A stretch of DNA of 64,000 nt, taken from assembly GCA_964388275.1 (NCBI GenBank), contig CAYLZD010000009.1, positions 62,001 to 126,000 on the forward strand, given 5' to 3'. The position numbers were made by a program, and so were the translations under genes. Origin of the DNA: JARYLZ01 sp964388275. Its GTDB lineage: Bacteria; Bacteroidota; Ignavibacteria; SZUA-365. Under the pieces are notes generated by a model, which was not told where the DNA came from, made no database searches, and saw nothing but the letters and a program-made list of their open reading frames with translations. Positions 31,977 through 40,384 of the stretch are shown here, piece after piece (the stretch's first letter is position 1; each line of letters starts with the position of its first letter).

Positions 31977-33742
31977 TCGATAAAGTAGGGTTCGCCCTGC
32001 TTCACAAAGGCGTCGTCGATTCCGAGCTGATCAGTCGGGCGATTTCGATAAAGGAACGCGAGGCCGGAAACGGCCAGCGCAGTCTCGCCCAGATACTGGT
32101 AAACGAGTTCAAGGTCGATCATGACTCGGTTTTCAGCGAGGTAGCGAAAGTATACGCCTTCAAGGAACTGCGGCTGGATGACGGCGTAATCGATGAACGG
32201 CGCGCCACCTTCATCAAGCAGCTCGTGGACTCGCTTACTCCGCAGCAGCGCCAGTTCCTCACCGAGGCCAAAGCTCTGCCCTGGAAGTACGACGAGCAAT
32301 CCCAGGACAAGCTGATCATCATCGCCGCCGACCCGACGCACAAGCACATACCCCGCATCGCGTACTATTTCAGGGCCCGCAAATACGAGGTTTACTTCGT
32401 TCGCCTCGCCGCCCTGCAGCCTCACATGGAATCGTTCCTGAAAAGCGAGAACGTGTTCCTCGAGAGTCTGAAGGATATAGAAGCCGAGCTGCACGACACC
32501 GACTTCGAGAGCGGAATCGACGAAGCCGCGCTGGACCAGGAAATCAACAAAAGCATGCTCGTCACCTTCTTCGAGGGCTGTCTCGTCGAAGCCGTGAGAC
32601 AGGGCGCGAGCGACGTGCACATTTTTCCGGCGGGGCCGCACAGCACCGATTTCCATTTCCGCGTAGACGGCAAACTGCGCCTCTGGAACCGGATCGAGGG
32701 CAGCCGCCCCGAGGCGGTCATCGCGGTGGTCAAGGACCGAAGCCGCGGAGTCGACCGTTTCGAGCGTGACGCGCCTCAGGACGGCTTCATCCAGCGACAG
32801 ATCGACAACACGATTCTCCGATTCCGCGTCTCCTGTCTTCCTATCGTCGGCACCGAATACACGATGAAGTACGAAAGCATCGTCATCCGAGTGCTGGACA
32901 GCAGGAAAGTGATCACCGACATCCGGAAAATCGGTTTCCAGGAGAAGGCGTACGAATGGTTCAACATGGCTATCAGGAAACCTCAGGGCATGGTCATTCT
33001 CACCGGTCCCACCGGAAGCGGCAAGAGCACTACCCTGGTAGCCGCACTCTACGCTGTGATATCGCCTCAGGTAAACGTCCTCACGGTTGAAGATCCCGTG
33101 GAATACGTCATCCAGGGCGCCAGGCAGATCAAGATCGGCCCCAAGGCCGACTTCGAGCAGGCGATTCGATCCATCCTGCGCCACGATCCCGACATTGTGA
33201 TGGTGGGCGAGATGCGCGACAAGACCACGGCAGATATCGCGATAAAGCTGGCCAATACTGGCCATCTGACCTTCTCGACTCTGCACACCAACGACGCGCC
33301 CAGCGCCGTGACCCGCCTTTTCAAGATGGGGATCGAGCCGTTTCTGATCGCCTATGCCATCAACCTGATCGTGGCACAGAGGCTGGTCCGCCGCCTGTGC
33401 CCGAAATGCAAGCGAAAAGTTGAGAAACCCGATATAGCCGAGGCATTGAGTGTCGGCTTCACGGAAGAAGAGATAGCCACGACCACTTTTTACGAACCCG
33501 TCGGCTGCCCCACATGCATCAGCGGATACAAGGGACGGGCGGCGATTCACGAGTCTCTGTATTTCTCGCCGGCCGTCCGACGGGCCGTCTTCGAATCCGG
33601 AGAAGAAATTAATGAAGATCTTGTCCGCAGCATTGCAATTTCGGAAGGTATGCTGACCCTTCGCGCTTCGGCCCGCGAACGTGTTAAAGAAGGAGTCTCC
33701 TGTATTTCGGAAGTAATCGCCGCCACCATGTCCGATGAATGA
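31943..33742 (+). CDS. pilB: Pilus extension ATPase PilB (GspE family)
   Basis: 599 residues. N-terminal GspE-N (MshEN-like) region (1-150), then the ATPase core: GASDVHIFP start, Walker A GPTGSGKSTT (about 354-363), Asp box VLTVEDPVEY, Walker B HDPDIVMVGEMRD and His box FSTLHTND. A zinc-binding four-Cys module near the end (CPKC ... CPTC) distinguishes PilB/GspE from PilT. Powers addition of pilin subunits at the cytoplasmic face of PilC. Start overlaps pilC by 34 bases. Confidence 0.95.
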   Translation: MDLPSTASTKLIDKVGFALLHKGVVDSELISRAISIKEREAGNGQRSLAQILVNEFKVDHDSVFSEVAKVYAFKELRLDDGVIDERRATFIKQLVDSLTPQQRQFLTEAKALPWKYDEQSQDKLIIIAADPTHKHIPRIAYYFRARKYEVYFVRLAALQPHMESFLKSENVFLESLKDIEAELHDTDFESGIDEAALDQEINKSMLVTFFEGCLVEAVRQGASDVHIFPAGPHSTDFHFRVDGKLRLWNRIEGSRPEAVIAVVKDRSRGVDRFERDAPQDGFIQRQIDNTILRFRVSCLPIVGTEYTMKYESIVIRVLDSRKVITDIRKIGFQEKAYEWFNMAIRKPQGMVILTGPTGSGKSTTLVAALYAVISPQVNVLTVEDPVEYVIQGARQIKIGPKADFEQAIRSILRHDPDIVMVGEMRDKTTADIAIKLANTGHLTFSTLHTNDAPSAVTRLFKMGIEPFLIAYAINLIVAQRLVRRLCPKCKRKVEKPDIAEALSVGFTEEEIATTTFYEPVGCPTCISGYKGRAAIHESLYFSPAVRRAVFESGEEINEDLVRSIAISEGMLTLRASARERVKEGVSCISEVIAATMSDE

Positions 33743-33969
33743 AACCTCCTCGTCCGTCATTAAAACATTTGATTGAAAAGAATTTACGCGGATTGCAATA
33801 TTTTCATCCCACATTCCGCCGAATAGCGTACAATCATGGCGATACTCTTCATTAACAGTCGTTTACTCGAGAATGTGAAATTGGCGTGATTCTTGGATTT
33901 TGTGGCTGGACGGCTGTAAAGCCGCGCATGGATCAAGTGAAAGACACAGCAAACGAAAGATAATTCCGA

Positions 33970-35286
33970 ATGAATCAGGAAAGTGCAGTCATCTCATCGC
34001 GCGAAGCGCCGCAGCCGGCACAGACGGCCGCGCAGGGCAACGGACAATTCCAACTTCCGAGAGCACTGGTACAGAACGCCATCGCCGTGATGGAGCACAT
34101 AGCCAGGGACATTCCCCATCATCTTTTCGGTGTCGAGAAGCAGGAGTGGATAGCCCGGAAGCTCGACGCTCAGGACGACCGGGCCATACAGCTTCTGCGC
34201 ATGTTTTACGAGGCGATATTGCGCCGCATGAGACAAATGGAGGCGTCGGACATAGATCTCGGGAGCGGCGGCACGCTCGGCAAAATATGGTTCAGGGTGC
34301 ACGGCGACAAGAAGCCGCAGGAAGATCTGCCGGATCTGCCGTCCCCTTTGAGCGACGTCCTCATACACGGCCTCGTCACCCCCCGTCAGCGCGCGCATCT
34401 TTGCGAGAACCGCAGTCTGGACTTTTCCTATCAGGCCAGAGTCGGGGAAGAACTCCATCGCTACAGGGGCACGGCGTATTTCGACCTCGATTCCCCGGCG
34501 ATGAACATGCGCGCAATCAACGCCACCGTGAGGCCGTACGAGAGTTACGGTTTCCACATGAACGTGACCCGCATAGTCAATCTGCAGCATACCAAGGAAG
34601 GGCTCATCCTGATCACCGGCATAACCGGCTCGGGCAAGAGCACCACTCTCGACGCCATTATAGACGCCAACAATTCCGCGGTGCACGCCCATATCATCAT
34701 CATCGGAGCGCCGATAGAGTACGTGCACACTCCCAAGCGGTCGGTAGTGCGCCATCGCGAAGTCGGCCGCGACGTGATGTCTTTCAAGGACGGAACGGTG
34801 CAGGCTCTGCGCCAGGACCCCGACATAGTGATGATAGGCGAAATGAGGGATCCCGAAACCATAATGTCGGCGCTCGAGATCACGGATTCCGGCCACAAGG
34901 TGTTCTCCACGCTTCACACATCTTCGGCCGTCGAAAGCATCGACCGCATAATAGGCGAAGTGCCGCCCATGGAGCAGGACAGGGTGCGCAACCGACTCGC
35001 CGACGTGCTCCGTTGCGTTATGTCGCAGAAACTGGTCCCGACGATGGACGGGAAGCGGGCGCTCGCAACCGAAATACTTGTCGTCACCCCCTCGGTGCGA
35101 TCCGCGATTAAAAACGGGAATACCGGAGAAATCTATCAGATGATCACCGAGGGACAGGCGCTCGGCATGCACTCCATGGAGCAGGACCTCAAGCAGCTCG
35201 TCGGGCGCGGGCGGATCTCGATCGACGAGGCGCTGAATCATGCCAACAACAAGAAACGCATGCAACAATTATTGAACATAAAATAA
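33970..35286 (+). CDS. pilT: Pilus retraction ATPase PilT
   Basis: 438 residues. Core with Walker A GITGSGKSTTLDA (about 216-225), a VAP/IGAPIEYV Asp-box segment, Walker B DPDIVMIGEMRDPET, His box FSTLHTSSA, and the late PilT signatures SAIKNGN (compare AIRNLIRE) and GMHSMEQDLKQL. The N-terminal part has a PilT-type PAS-like domain (ASDIDLGSGG...) but an extra stretch of about 80 residues comes before it. No four-Cys module. A dedicated retraction motor implies a dynamic pilus (twitching, uptake or surface sensing). 227 bases separate it from pilB. Confidence 0.92.
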   Translation: MNQESAVISSREAPQPAQTAAQGNGQFQLPRALVQNAIAVMEHIARDIPHHLFGVEKQEWIARKLDAQDDRAIQLLRMFYEAILRRMRQMEASDIDLGSGGTLGKIWFRVHGDKKPQEDLPDLPSPLSDVLIHGLVTPRQRAHLCENRSLDFSYQARVGEELHRYRGTAYFDLDSPAMNMRAINATVRPYESYGFHMNVTRIVNLQHTKEGLILITGITGSGKSTTLDAIIDANNSAVHAHIIIIGAPIEYVHTPKRSVVRHREVGRDVMSFKDGTVQALRQDPDIVMIGEMRDPETIMSALEITDSGHKVFSTLHTSSAVESIDRIIGEVPPMEQDRVRNRLADVLRCVMSQKLVPTMDGKRALATEILVVTPSVRSAIKNGNTGEIYQMITEGQALGMHSMEQDLKQLVGRGRISIDEALNHANNKKRMQQLLNIK

Positions 35287-35304
35287 GCAGCGGAAGCGAC
35301 GCAC

Positions 35305-36966
35305 ATGAACACAGGACCAACACCCAGCCAGGTCTGCATCGGCCTCTCCATAGAGGGAGACACGTTGCGTCTCGCTTCGGTCGGTCGAGACGGAAAAAAC
35401 CTCCGCATACTCGATCTGGCGAGCATGACAGTGCCCGTCATGCAGCACGTGACACACGATGGGGACGACACTGGAGGCGGCTCGAATCCGTTCGAGAAAA
35501 TCGAGCTGTCCGACACAGATGCCGTCGATCATTCGGCGGTCAAGGATTTCATTTCCGGTCATTATGTGCCGGGGGCCTCGCTGGCGGTCAGCCTGGGCGA
35601 CCACAACATCCGCACCTTCCTGCTGCCGGCCGTCGACAAGGAGAATCCCTCTAAAGCGCTCACGAGAATTCTCGGAGAGATACAGCACTCCCTCAACATC
35701 GAGCTCTCGAAGGATCAGGTCGCATACCAGCGAATCGGCAAATCGACTCTGCTCGTGACGGCGAGGATCGAAGGGACGCCCCTGCTGGAAATCTTCGCGA
35801 TGCCGCACGATGCGTCGCGCCGCAGCACGCGCATCAATTTCGTCACCAGCAACGACGTCGCGCTCATCAACCTCGTTCGAAGCCATTTCCGTTTCAGGGA
35901 CGATTCCATCTCCCACATAATACATGTGGGCAAGGACGAGACACGTCTCTACATCATGCGCGGTTACGACCTGGTCTATCTGGCCCCTCCCGTCCAGCAG
36001 GGCGCCAATGACCGGGAATACGTGACGATGCTGAACAACCGCCTCGAGCTGGCGGCGGAAAACGCCGGCTTCCCCAAGGCCGACACGGTCGTCTTGTCCG
36101 GATACGCCGAAGAAATCGGCCTGAAGGAAGAAATACTGGAGAACAATCCGCAGATAGTCTTCCATTCGCTCTCGAAACTCCGCATGACGCACGGAGCGAA
36201 CGAAGCGCTGGCCAGGGAAATCCGGCATTATCCGATCCCTCTTTCAGTTGCTTGGGAGAAACTGGATCCCAAGAATCCGCACTTCTATCACATCAATCTC
36301 ATACCGCACAGGATACGGGAAGATCAGAAGAAGCTCAAGCTCGCCTGGCATGGACTTCTGCTGCTTGCGCTGCTTTTCATCTCCGCCGCCGGCCTCACCT
36401 TCCTCGGCCTGCAAAAGCAGGAGGAGATCCGCACTCTCTCGGCCAAGCTCGCCTTCGAGCGTAAGCAGGTAAACGAGCAGCGGGCGATCGTGAGCCAGAT
36501 AAACGAACTCGAGAACCGTTCGGCCGCCATAATAGACGCTACCAACACGCTCGACACGCTGCTGATGAATTCCGAGAAGTACTCGACCACACTCGATACG
36601 ATTGCCAGGGCGGCGGGCGCTCTGCAGAACATGTGGATCAACGAAATGAAGCCGGACGCCGACGGAGGCATAGCTTTTAACGGCTTCTCGACCACGCGGG
36701 CCAGCGTTCCTTCATTCTCCCAACTGATCGGGCAGACCAACATGAGGGAAATCTCGGTGCAGGAAATCGGCGAGCGCAAGGTGTTCCGCTTCGACGTCGG
36801 ACTGACCGTGCCCGACCTGTATCCGGGCAGCGGCTCGCCCGCTTCCGTGTGGCACGACACGATCACGGCCACGCTGGGCGACGTCGCCACGCGTTTCGGA
36901 TCCGCGTCCGCGGACACCGAGAAAAAACTCGGCACCAAGAGCAAGAAAAAGAAAGGAGCGAAGTGA
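35305..36966 (+). CDS. PilM-PilN fusion protein
   Basis: 553 residues, longer than PilM (about 350) or PilN (about 200) alone. Residues 1-320 look like the actin-like PilM fold (CIGLSIEGDTLRLASV at the start, IIHVGKDETRLYIMRG and VVLSGYAEEI later). At about 330 the sequence reads FYHINLIPHRIRED, the INLLP-type motif by which PilN docks into PilM, followed by one membrane helix (about 348-370), a coiled coil (AKLAFERKQVNEQRAI) and a small alpha/beta domain, as in PilN. In other bacteria these are separate proteins bound through that motif, so fusion makes a permanent link between the cytoplasmic ring and the inner-membrane scaffold. Confidence 0.8.
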   Translation: MNTGPTPSQVCIGLSIEGDTLRLASVGRDGKNLRILDLASMTVPVMQHVTHDGDDTGGGSNPFEKIELSDTDAVDHSAVKDFISGHYVPGASLAVSLGDHNIRTFLLPAVDKENPSKALTRILGEIQHSLNIELSKDQVAYQRIGKSTLLVTARIEGTPLLEIFAMPHDASRRSTRINFVTSNDVALINLVRSHFRFRDDSISHIIHVGKDETRLYIMRGYDLVYLAPPVQQGANDREYVTMLNNRLELAAENAGFPKADTVVLSGYAEEIGLKEEILENNPQIVFHSLSKLRMTHGANEALAREIRHYPIPLSVAWEKLDPKNPHFYHINLIPHRIREDQKKLKLAWHGLLLLALLFISAAGLTFLGLQKQEEIRTLSAKLAFERKQVNEQRAIVSQINELENRSAAIIDATNTLDTLLMNSEKYSTTLDTIARAAGALQNMWINEMKPDADGGIAFNGFSTTRASVPSFSQLIGQTNMREISVQEIGERKVFRFDVGLTVPDLYPGSGSPASVWHDTITATLGDVATRFGSASADTEKKLGTKSKKKKGAK

Positions 36967-37874
36967 TGCCATACGCGATCCGGAATTCAATAATACTCGC
37001 GGCGCTTCTCGTTCTTTTCTCAGGCGCCGGCGGCGGCTACATACATTTCTATCAGGACAAGAAAATCGACGAGATCAAAAAGGAACGCGACAAGCTGCAG
37101 CGGGAGCTCGGCGACGTGACCGACCTCTACAACCGTCTGGCCCAGGTTCAGCGCCGCGTACAGAATCTCACCGACGCCTGGACGCTCCGTCCCAAACTGG
37201 TTCCGGCCGCGGAGAACGCCAGCGGCACGAACATCTACCTGAACCGGATACTCGCGCTGAGCCCCGAGCTAGATCTCAACGTTCTCACACAGGAAAAGGT
37301 GGAGCAGGACGGCTGCGGCTACGTGAGATACCGGCTCTCGGGTCAGGGCCCGTTCTTCAGTCTCGCGCGGCTGTTCCAGTACATCGAGCACGGACCCAAG
37401 CTGATGAAGCTTCAAAACGTCGACATACGCGAAGTGCACACGCTGGACAAGGACCGCGGAGTGATACTGCATTCGGTTCAGTTCGACGCCGAGCTTCTGG
37501 CCTATTTCACGCCTCAGGCGCCTTTCGCCGACAGCGCGTCGGTGAAGCCGCTCGAGGAAGTGACCTTCAAGCCGATCACATACAATCCGTTCATCTCCCT
37601 TGTGAATCCCGAGATTCCTCCCAATGTGTATGACCTTCCCGACGTGGAGAAATCCACGCTCCTCGCCGTGATGAAGGGCCGCGCCTTCATCAGCGACCAG
37701 CACAAGCAGCTCGTCATGATCACCGAGGGCGACGAGGTGTATCTCGGTTACGTCAGCAAGGTGATGCCGGAGCGCAGACAGGTGCTGTTCATCCTGAACA
37801 AGGGCGGAATCATCGAGCGCTATATGCTCACGCTGCGCTTCCAGAACAAGATCGATCCTCCAAAAATCAAGTAA
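36966..37874 (+). CDS. PilO-PilP fusion-like inner-membrane alignment protein
   Basis: 302 residues from the ATG at 36966, which overlaps the previous stop (TGATG) and has AAAGGAG upstream; an earlier start lies inside the preceding gene. One membrane helix (about 8-26), a coiled coil (KIDEIKKERDKLQRELGDV) and a ferredoxin-like domain (YVRYRLSGQGPFFSLARLFQYIE) are as in PilO. The last 90 residues (VYDLPDVEKSTLLAVMKG, ITEGDEVYLGYVSKVMPE) look like the beta domain of PilP, which contacts the secretin. PilP is normally a separate lipoprotein. The PilP-like part is inferred from pattern and position. Confidence 0.7.
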   Translation: MPYAIRNSIILAALLVLFSGAGGGYIHFYQDKKIDEIKKERDKLQRELGDVTDLYNRLAQVQRRVQNLTDAWTLRPKLVPAAENASGTNIYLNRILALSPELDLNVLTQEKVEQDGCGYVRYRLSGQGPFFSLARLFQYIEHGPKLMKLQNVDIREVHTLDKDRGVILHSVQFDAELLAYFTPQAPFADSASVKPLEEVTFKPITYNPFISLVNPEIPPNVYDLPDVEKSTLLAVMKGRAFISDQHKQLVMITEGDEVYLGYVSKVMPERRQVLFILNKGGIIERYMLTLRFQNKIDPPKIK

Positions 37875-37884
37875 GGCAGAACCC

Positions 37885-39183
37885 ATGAAAGCCGCTACGC
37901 TACATCTTTTCGCGCTGCTCGCGCTGCTGTCGGGCTCGGCGATCGCGCAGGACACGCCCCCGCTGCGGGAGTACACGGCGCCCGAGGAAATACTCTCCAT
38001 GACCGGCGACACGCCGTTCGTCAAGGCGATGCAGATTTTCTCGAGCGCATTTAAAAGGTTCGCCTCCAAGCCGCTGGTCTACGAGGAAGCCCTCGCCGCA
38101 GGAACTGCCAAATCCATAAAGGCCGCCGACGCGCAGACCATCGGGATCAACATCCCGAACATGCATTGGCGGGACGCGTTCGATCTCGTGCTGCGAGTGA
38201 ACAATTATTGGTATGTGGAAAATCCCGATTACGTTAGGGTGTATCCGCTGACCGTATCAGGCAAGGACAGCCTCGATCTCACCGCCAAGCAGGCGGCCTC
38301 GACGCGCGAGGTGGAGATATCCGCGATCTTCTTCGAGGCCAACCGGTCGGAGATGCAGCAGCTCGGCATCAACTGGGATTTCCTTAACAGCGCCCCGTCT
38401 ATGACAACCAACGTGGGCGTCGTGAACGTGGACCTAGGGACGAACACCAGCGAGTCGAGCGAACAGCAGGGTGAGATCAATTACGGGATGCTCACCGAAC
38501 TGGCGCCGCTGTGGCGGAACGGGAAGTCCAGCATACAGGCGTGGATAAAGGCAATGGAATCCGAAAATCTCGGCGAACTGATTTCCAGCCCGTCGATCAC
38601 CGTCAGATCCAACGAGGTGGGACGGATTCACGTGGGCCAGGACTTCTCCATCAAGCAAAGGGATTTTTCGGGCAACACCACGGAGAAGTTCTACAGCGCA
38701 GGCACAATCATCGACGTGACCCCGACCATAATGAACAAGGACTCGCTCGAGTTCGTGCACCTGAAGATCAGCGCTGAAAGAAGCAGCGTGATTCCGGATC
38801 CGGTTTCGACGATCGTGAACAAAACGGTCGCGAACACATCCGTCATTCTCATCGACGGCGAGGAAACCGTGGTCGGCGGGCTCTTCACCAACGACGTTCA
38901 GAAAATCCGCCGCGGCATACCTTTTCTCAAGGATCTGCCCTGGTGGGTGCTCGGCTTGAGATATCTGTTCGGCTACGACGAGGACAAAATCACGAAGAAG
39001 GAACTGATCATTATCCTCAAAGCCAGGATAGTTCCCTCCATCGAGGACCGGATGGCCCGCAAACTGAGTGAAATCCGCAGCGGACAGAGAGTCCTTGAAA
39101 GCGAAGCCATCCGCCAGCAACAGAACAGGAACAATCTCCTCGATCAACTCGACGGGGCCCGGTCGCAGCGCAACAACAAATAA
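37885..39183 (+). CDS. pilQ: Type IV pilus secretin, PilQ-like, short form
   Basis: 432 residues, against about 700 for typical PilQ. Signal peptide 1-21 (LFALLALLSGSAIA). One short N-terminal domain (about 45-135, with AFDLVLRVNNYWYV) is followed by the secretin channel: EISAIFFEANRSEMQQLGINW, LGELISSPSITVRSNE, and the late signature IDGEETVVGGLFTND ... GIPFLKDLPW ... ELIIILKARIV. No AMIN domains, so peptidoglycan binding must come from another protein. C-terminal 50 residues are charged and Gln/Asn-rich. Forms the outer-membrane pore for the pilus. Ten bases after the PilO-PilP gene; last gene of the assembly operon. Confidence 0.9.
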   Translation: MKAATLHLFALLALLSGSAIAQDTPPLREYTAPEEILSMTGDTPFVKAMQIFSSAFKRFASKPLVYEEALAAGTAKSIKAADAQTIGINIPNMHWRDAFDLVLRVNNYWYVENPDYVRVYPLTVSGKDSLDLTAKQAASTREVEISAIFFEANRSEMQQLGINWDFLNSAPSMTTNVGVVNVDLGTNTSESSEQQGEINYGMLTELAPLWRNGKSSIQAWIKAMESENLGELISSPSITVRSNEVGRIHVGQDFSIKQRDFSGNTTEKFYSAGTIIDVTPTIMNKDSLEFVHLKISAERSSVIPDPVSTIVNKTVANTSVILIDGEETVVGGLFTNDVQKIRRGIPFLKDLPWWVLGLRYLFGYDEDKITKKELIIILKARIVPSIEDRMARKLSEIRSGQRVLESEAIRQQQNRNNLLDQLDGARSQRNNK

Positions 39184-39218
39184 GCCGCGCACCCGCCTTG
39201 GACGAGCAAAGTCATCAT

Positions 39219-39251
39219 CCGCCGGCGTCGGACTCCGTCCTTCGCCGGCGG
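39219..39251 (+). terminator. Hairpin after the pilQ-like gene
   Basis: Nine-bp perfect stem (39219-39227 with 39243-39251) and a 15-base loop. No T run follows (CGTCATTTG), so it is only a possible terminator or processing hairpin. Confidence 0.4.
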
Positions 39252-39300
39252 CGTCATTTGAATTGCCGCTTCAAGCCGGTATTTTGCACCGAGTGGGAAA

Positions 39301-39723
39301 ATGAACGAAAACAACGGAACCCTGGAATCACGCCGCCGCCGGATACTCGTAGTCGATGACGAGCGTATCGTCTGCGACGCTCTCGCGCGGCATCTCCGCA
39401 ACGCAGGCTTCGATGTCGACGTGGCTTACGGCGGCGCGGCAGCGCTCGAGCTGCTTGGGAAACAGGATATTGATCTGGCCCTTGTGGACATACGAATGCC
39501 TAAAGTCACCGGTTTCGACGTGCTCGAGGCCTTGCAACGCGTTCAGCCGGACGTCCGGGCCGTCATGATGACAGCCTATGCCGACATTAAAAGCGCGGTC
39601 GAGCTGGTGTCGCGCGGCGCGGTGGACATATTGAGCAAACCCCTCGATATCGACGAGGTCATTGTGACCGTAAGGCGGTGGATCGAGGAGGATCCGCCCG
39701 ATTTGCGCGCCTCCGAGGACTGA
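39301..39723 (+). CDS. Stand-alone receiver-domain protein (CheY/NtrC-receiver type)
   Basis: 140 residues, a receiver domain with short tails and no output domain. Acidic pair in VVDDE (19-21), phospho-Asp63 (ALVDIRMPKVTG), Thr/Ala at MMTAY and Lys113 (DILSKPLDID). The sequence is closer to receivers of NtrC-type regulators than to CheY. It follows the secretin gene by 117 bases; it could relay a signal to the pilus motor as CheY-like proteins do in other pilus systems. Partner kinase not identified; the kinase at 27804 is a candidate only by distance. Confidence 0.85.
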   Translation: MNENNGTLESRRRRILVVDDERIVCDALARHLRNAGFDVDVAYGGAAALELLGKQDIDLALVDIRMPKVTGFDVLEALQRVQPDVRAVMMTAYADIKSAVELVSRGAVDILSKPLDIDEVIVTVRRWIEEDPPDLRASED

Positions 39724-39749
39724 ACCGGACATACGCGCCGCTCCAAAAT

Positions 39750-39780
39750 CACGGAAAGCGATGCATCCTTTCGGTGTTTT
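39750..39780 (+). terminator. Imperfect hairpin followed by T run after the receiver gene
   Basis: CACGGAAAG (39750-39758) pairs with CTTTCGGTG (39768-39776) with one mismatch, followed by TTTT. Weak intrinsic terminator. Confidence 0.35.
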
Positions 39781-39827
39781 CCGCATCCAACATTGAAGGC
39801 GACACAGAAGCCGGAAAGGTTAGACGC

Positions 39828-40061
39828 ATGACAGGCAAAATCATCAGGAAAGCGTTACCCGTAGCTCTCGGAGCTGCCGCGGGTTATCTCTACTGGCATT
39901 TCATCGGATGCAGCAGCGGCCATTGCCCGCTGACCAGTCAATGGTTCACAAGCACCCTATACGGGGCGCTGGTGGGCGCCACATTCCTCCTGCCCGGCAG
40001 GAAAACTTCCGCTCCGAAGGACAACCTCGAGAATCCGGGCCGGATGGAGGAAAACGGCTGA
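39828..40061 (+). CDS. Small DUF6132-like membrane protein
   Basis: 77 residues from the ATG at 39828 (AAAGG upstream); the longer frame from 39678 overlaps the receiver gene. One or two short membrane segments: ALPVALGAAAGYLYWHFIGC and FTSTLYGALVGATFLL, with the characteristic middle FIGCSSGHCPLTSQW. This GC..GxCP pattern is typical of DUF6132, small proteins often found near rhodanese and thioredoxin-like genes in Bacteroidota. The two cysteines may be redox active. No function known; it is followed after 59 bases by another Cys-rich small protein. Confidence 0.7.
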   Translation: MTGKIIRKALPVALGAAAGYLYWHFIGCSSGHCPLTSQWFTSTLYGALVGATFLLPGRKTSAPKDNLENPGRMEENG

Positions 40062-40120
40062 TCCGGCTGGAATTTCACATCAGCACTATCATGAAGAATA
40101 CCCAATACAGGAGCTGAAAC

Positions 40121-40369
40121 ATGCCGATTTTCGAATATCGCTGCACCGCGTGCGAAGGCAATTACGAAATACTGTTCAAATCGGCCGAGGACCGGGATGC
40201 CATAAAGTGCCCGTCCTGCGGTTCCGGACAATACGAGAAGAAATTCTCCACTTTTGCGGCCTCCGTTTCAGGGTCCGGATATTCGGCCCCTGATTTTCCC
40301 TGTTCCGGGGGCAGTTGCGGACTGCCACCGACTTCTCCCTGCGCGGGCGGGATGTGCGGGTTGGACTGA
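40121..40369 (+). CDS. FmdB-family zinc-ribbon protein
   Basis: 82 residues. MPIFEYRCTACEGNYEIL and IKCPSCGSG give the FmdB/YHYH-type zinc ribbon with Cys8, Cys11, Cys30 and Cys33. The tail is Ser/Gly-rich with three more Cys pairs-like motifs (CSGGSCG, CAGGMCG). Such proteins are thought to be regulatory or metal-binding; no target is known. GGAG lies nine bases before the start. Convergent with pcrA (15-base gap). Confidence 0.85.
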   Translation: MPIFEYRCTACEGNYEILFKSAEDRDAIKCPSCGSGQYEKKFSTFAASVSGSGYSAPDFPCSGGSCGLPPTSPCAGGMCGLD

Positions 40370-40384
40370 CTTAACCGGGGCCGT

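Noticed and set aside
31955..33814. Long open frame (619 codons) opposite pilB
   Set aside because: It is fully antisense to the clearly conserved pilB and shows no family features; high GC in third positions keeps the opposite strand open.
33994..35268. Long open frame opposite pilT
   Set aside because: Antisense shadow of a conserved ATPase; composition is His/Arg-rich and without any domain.
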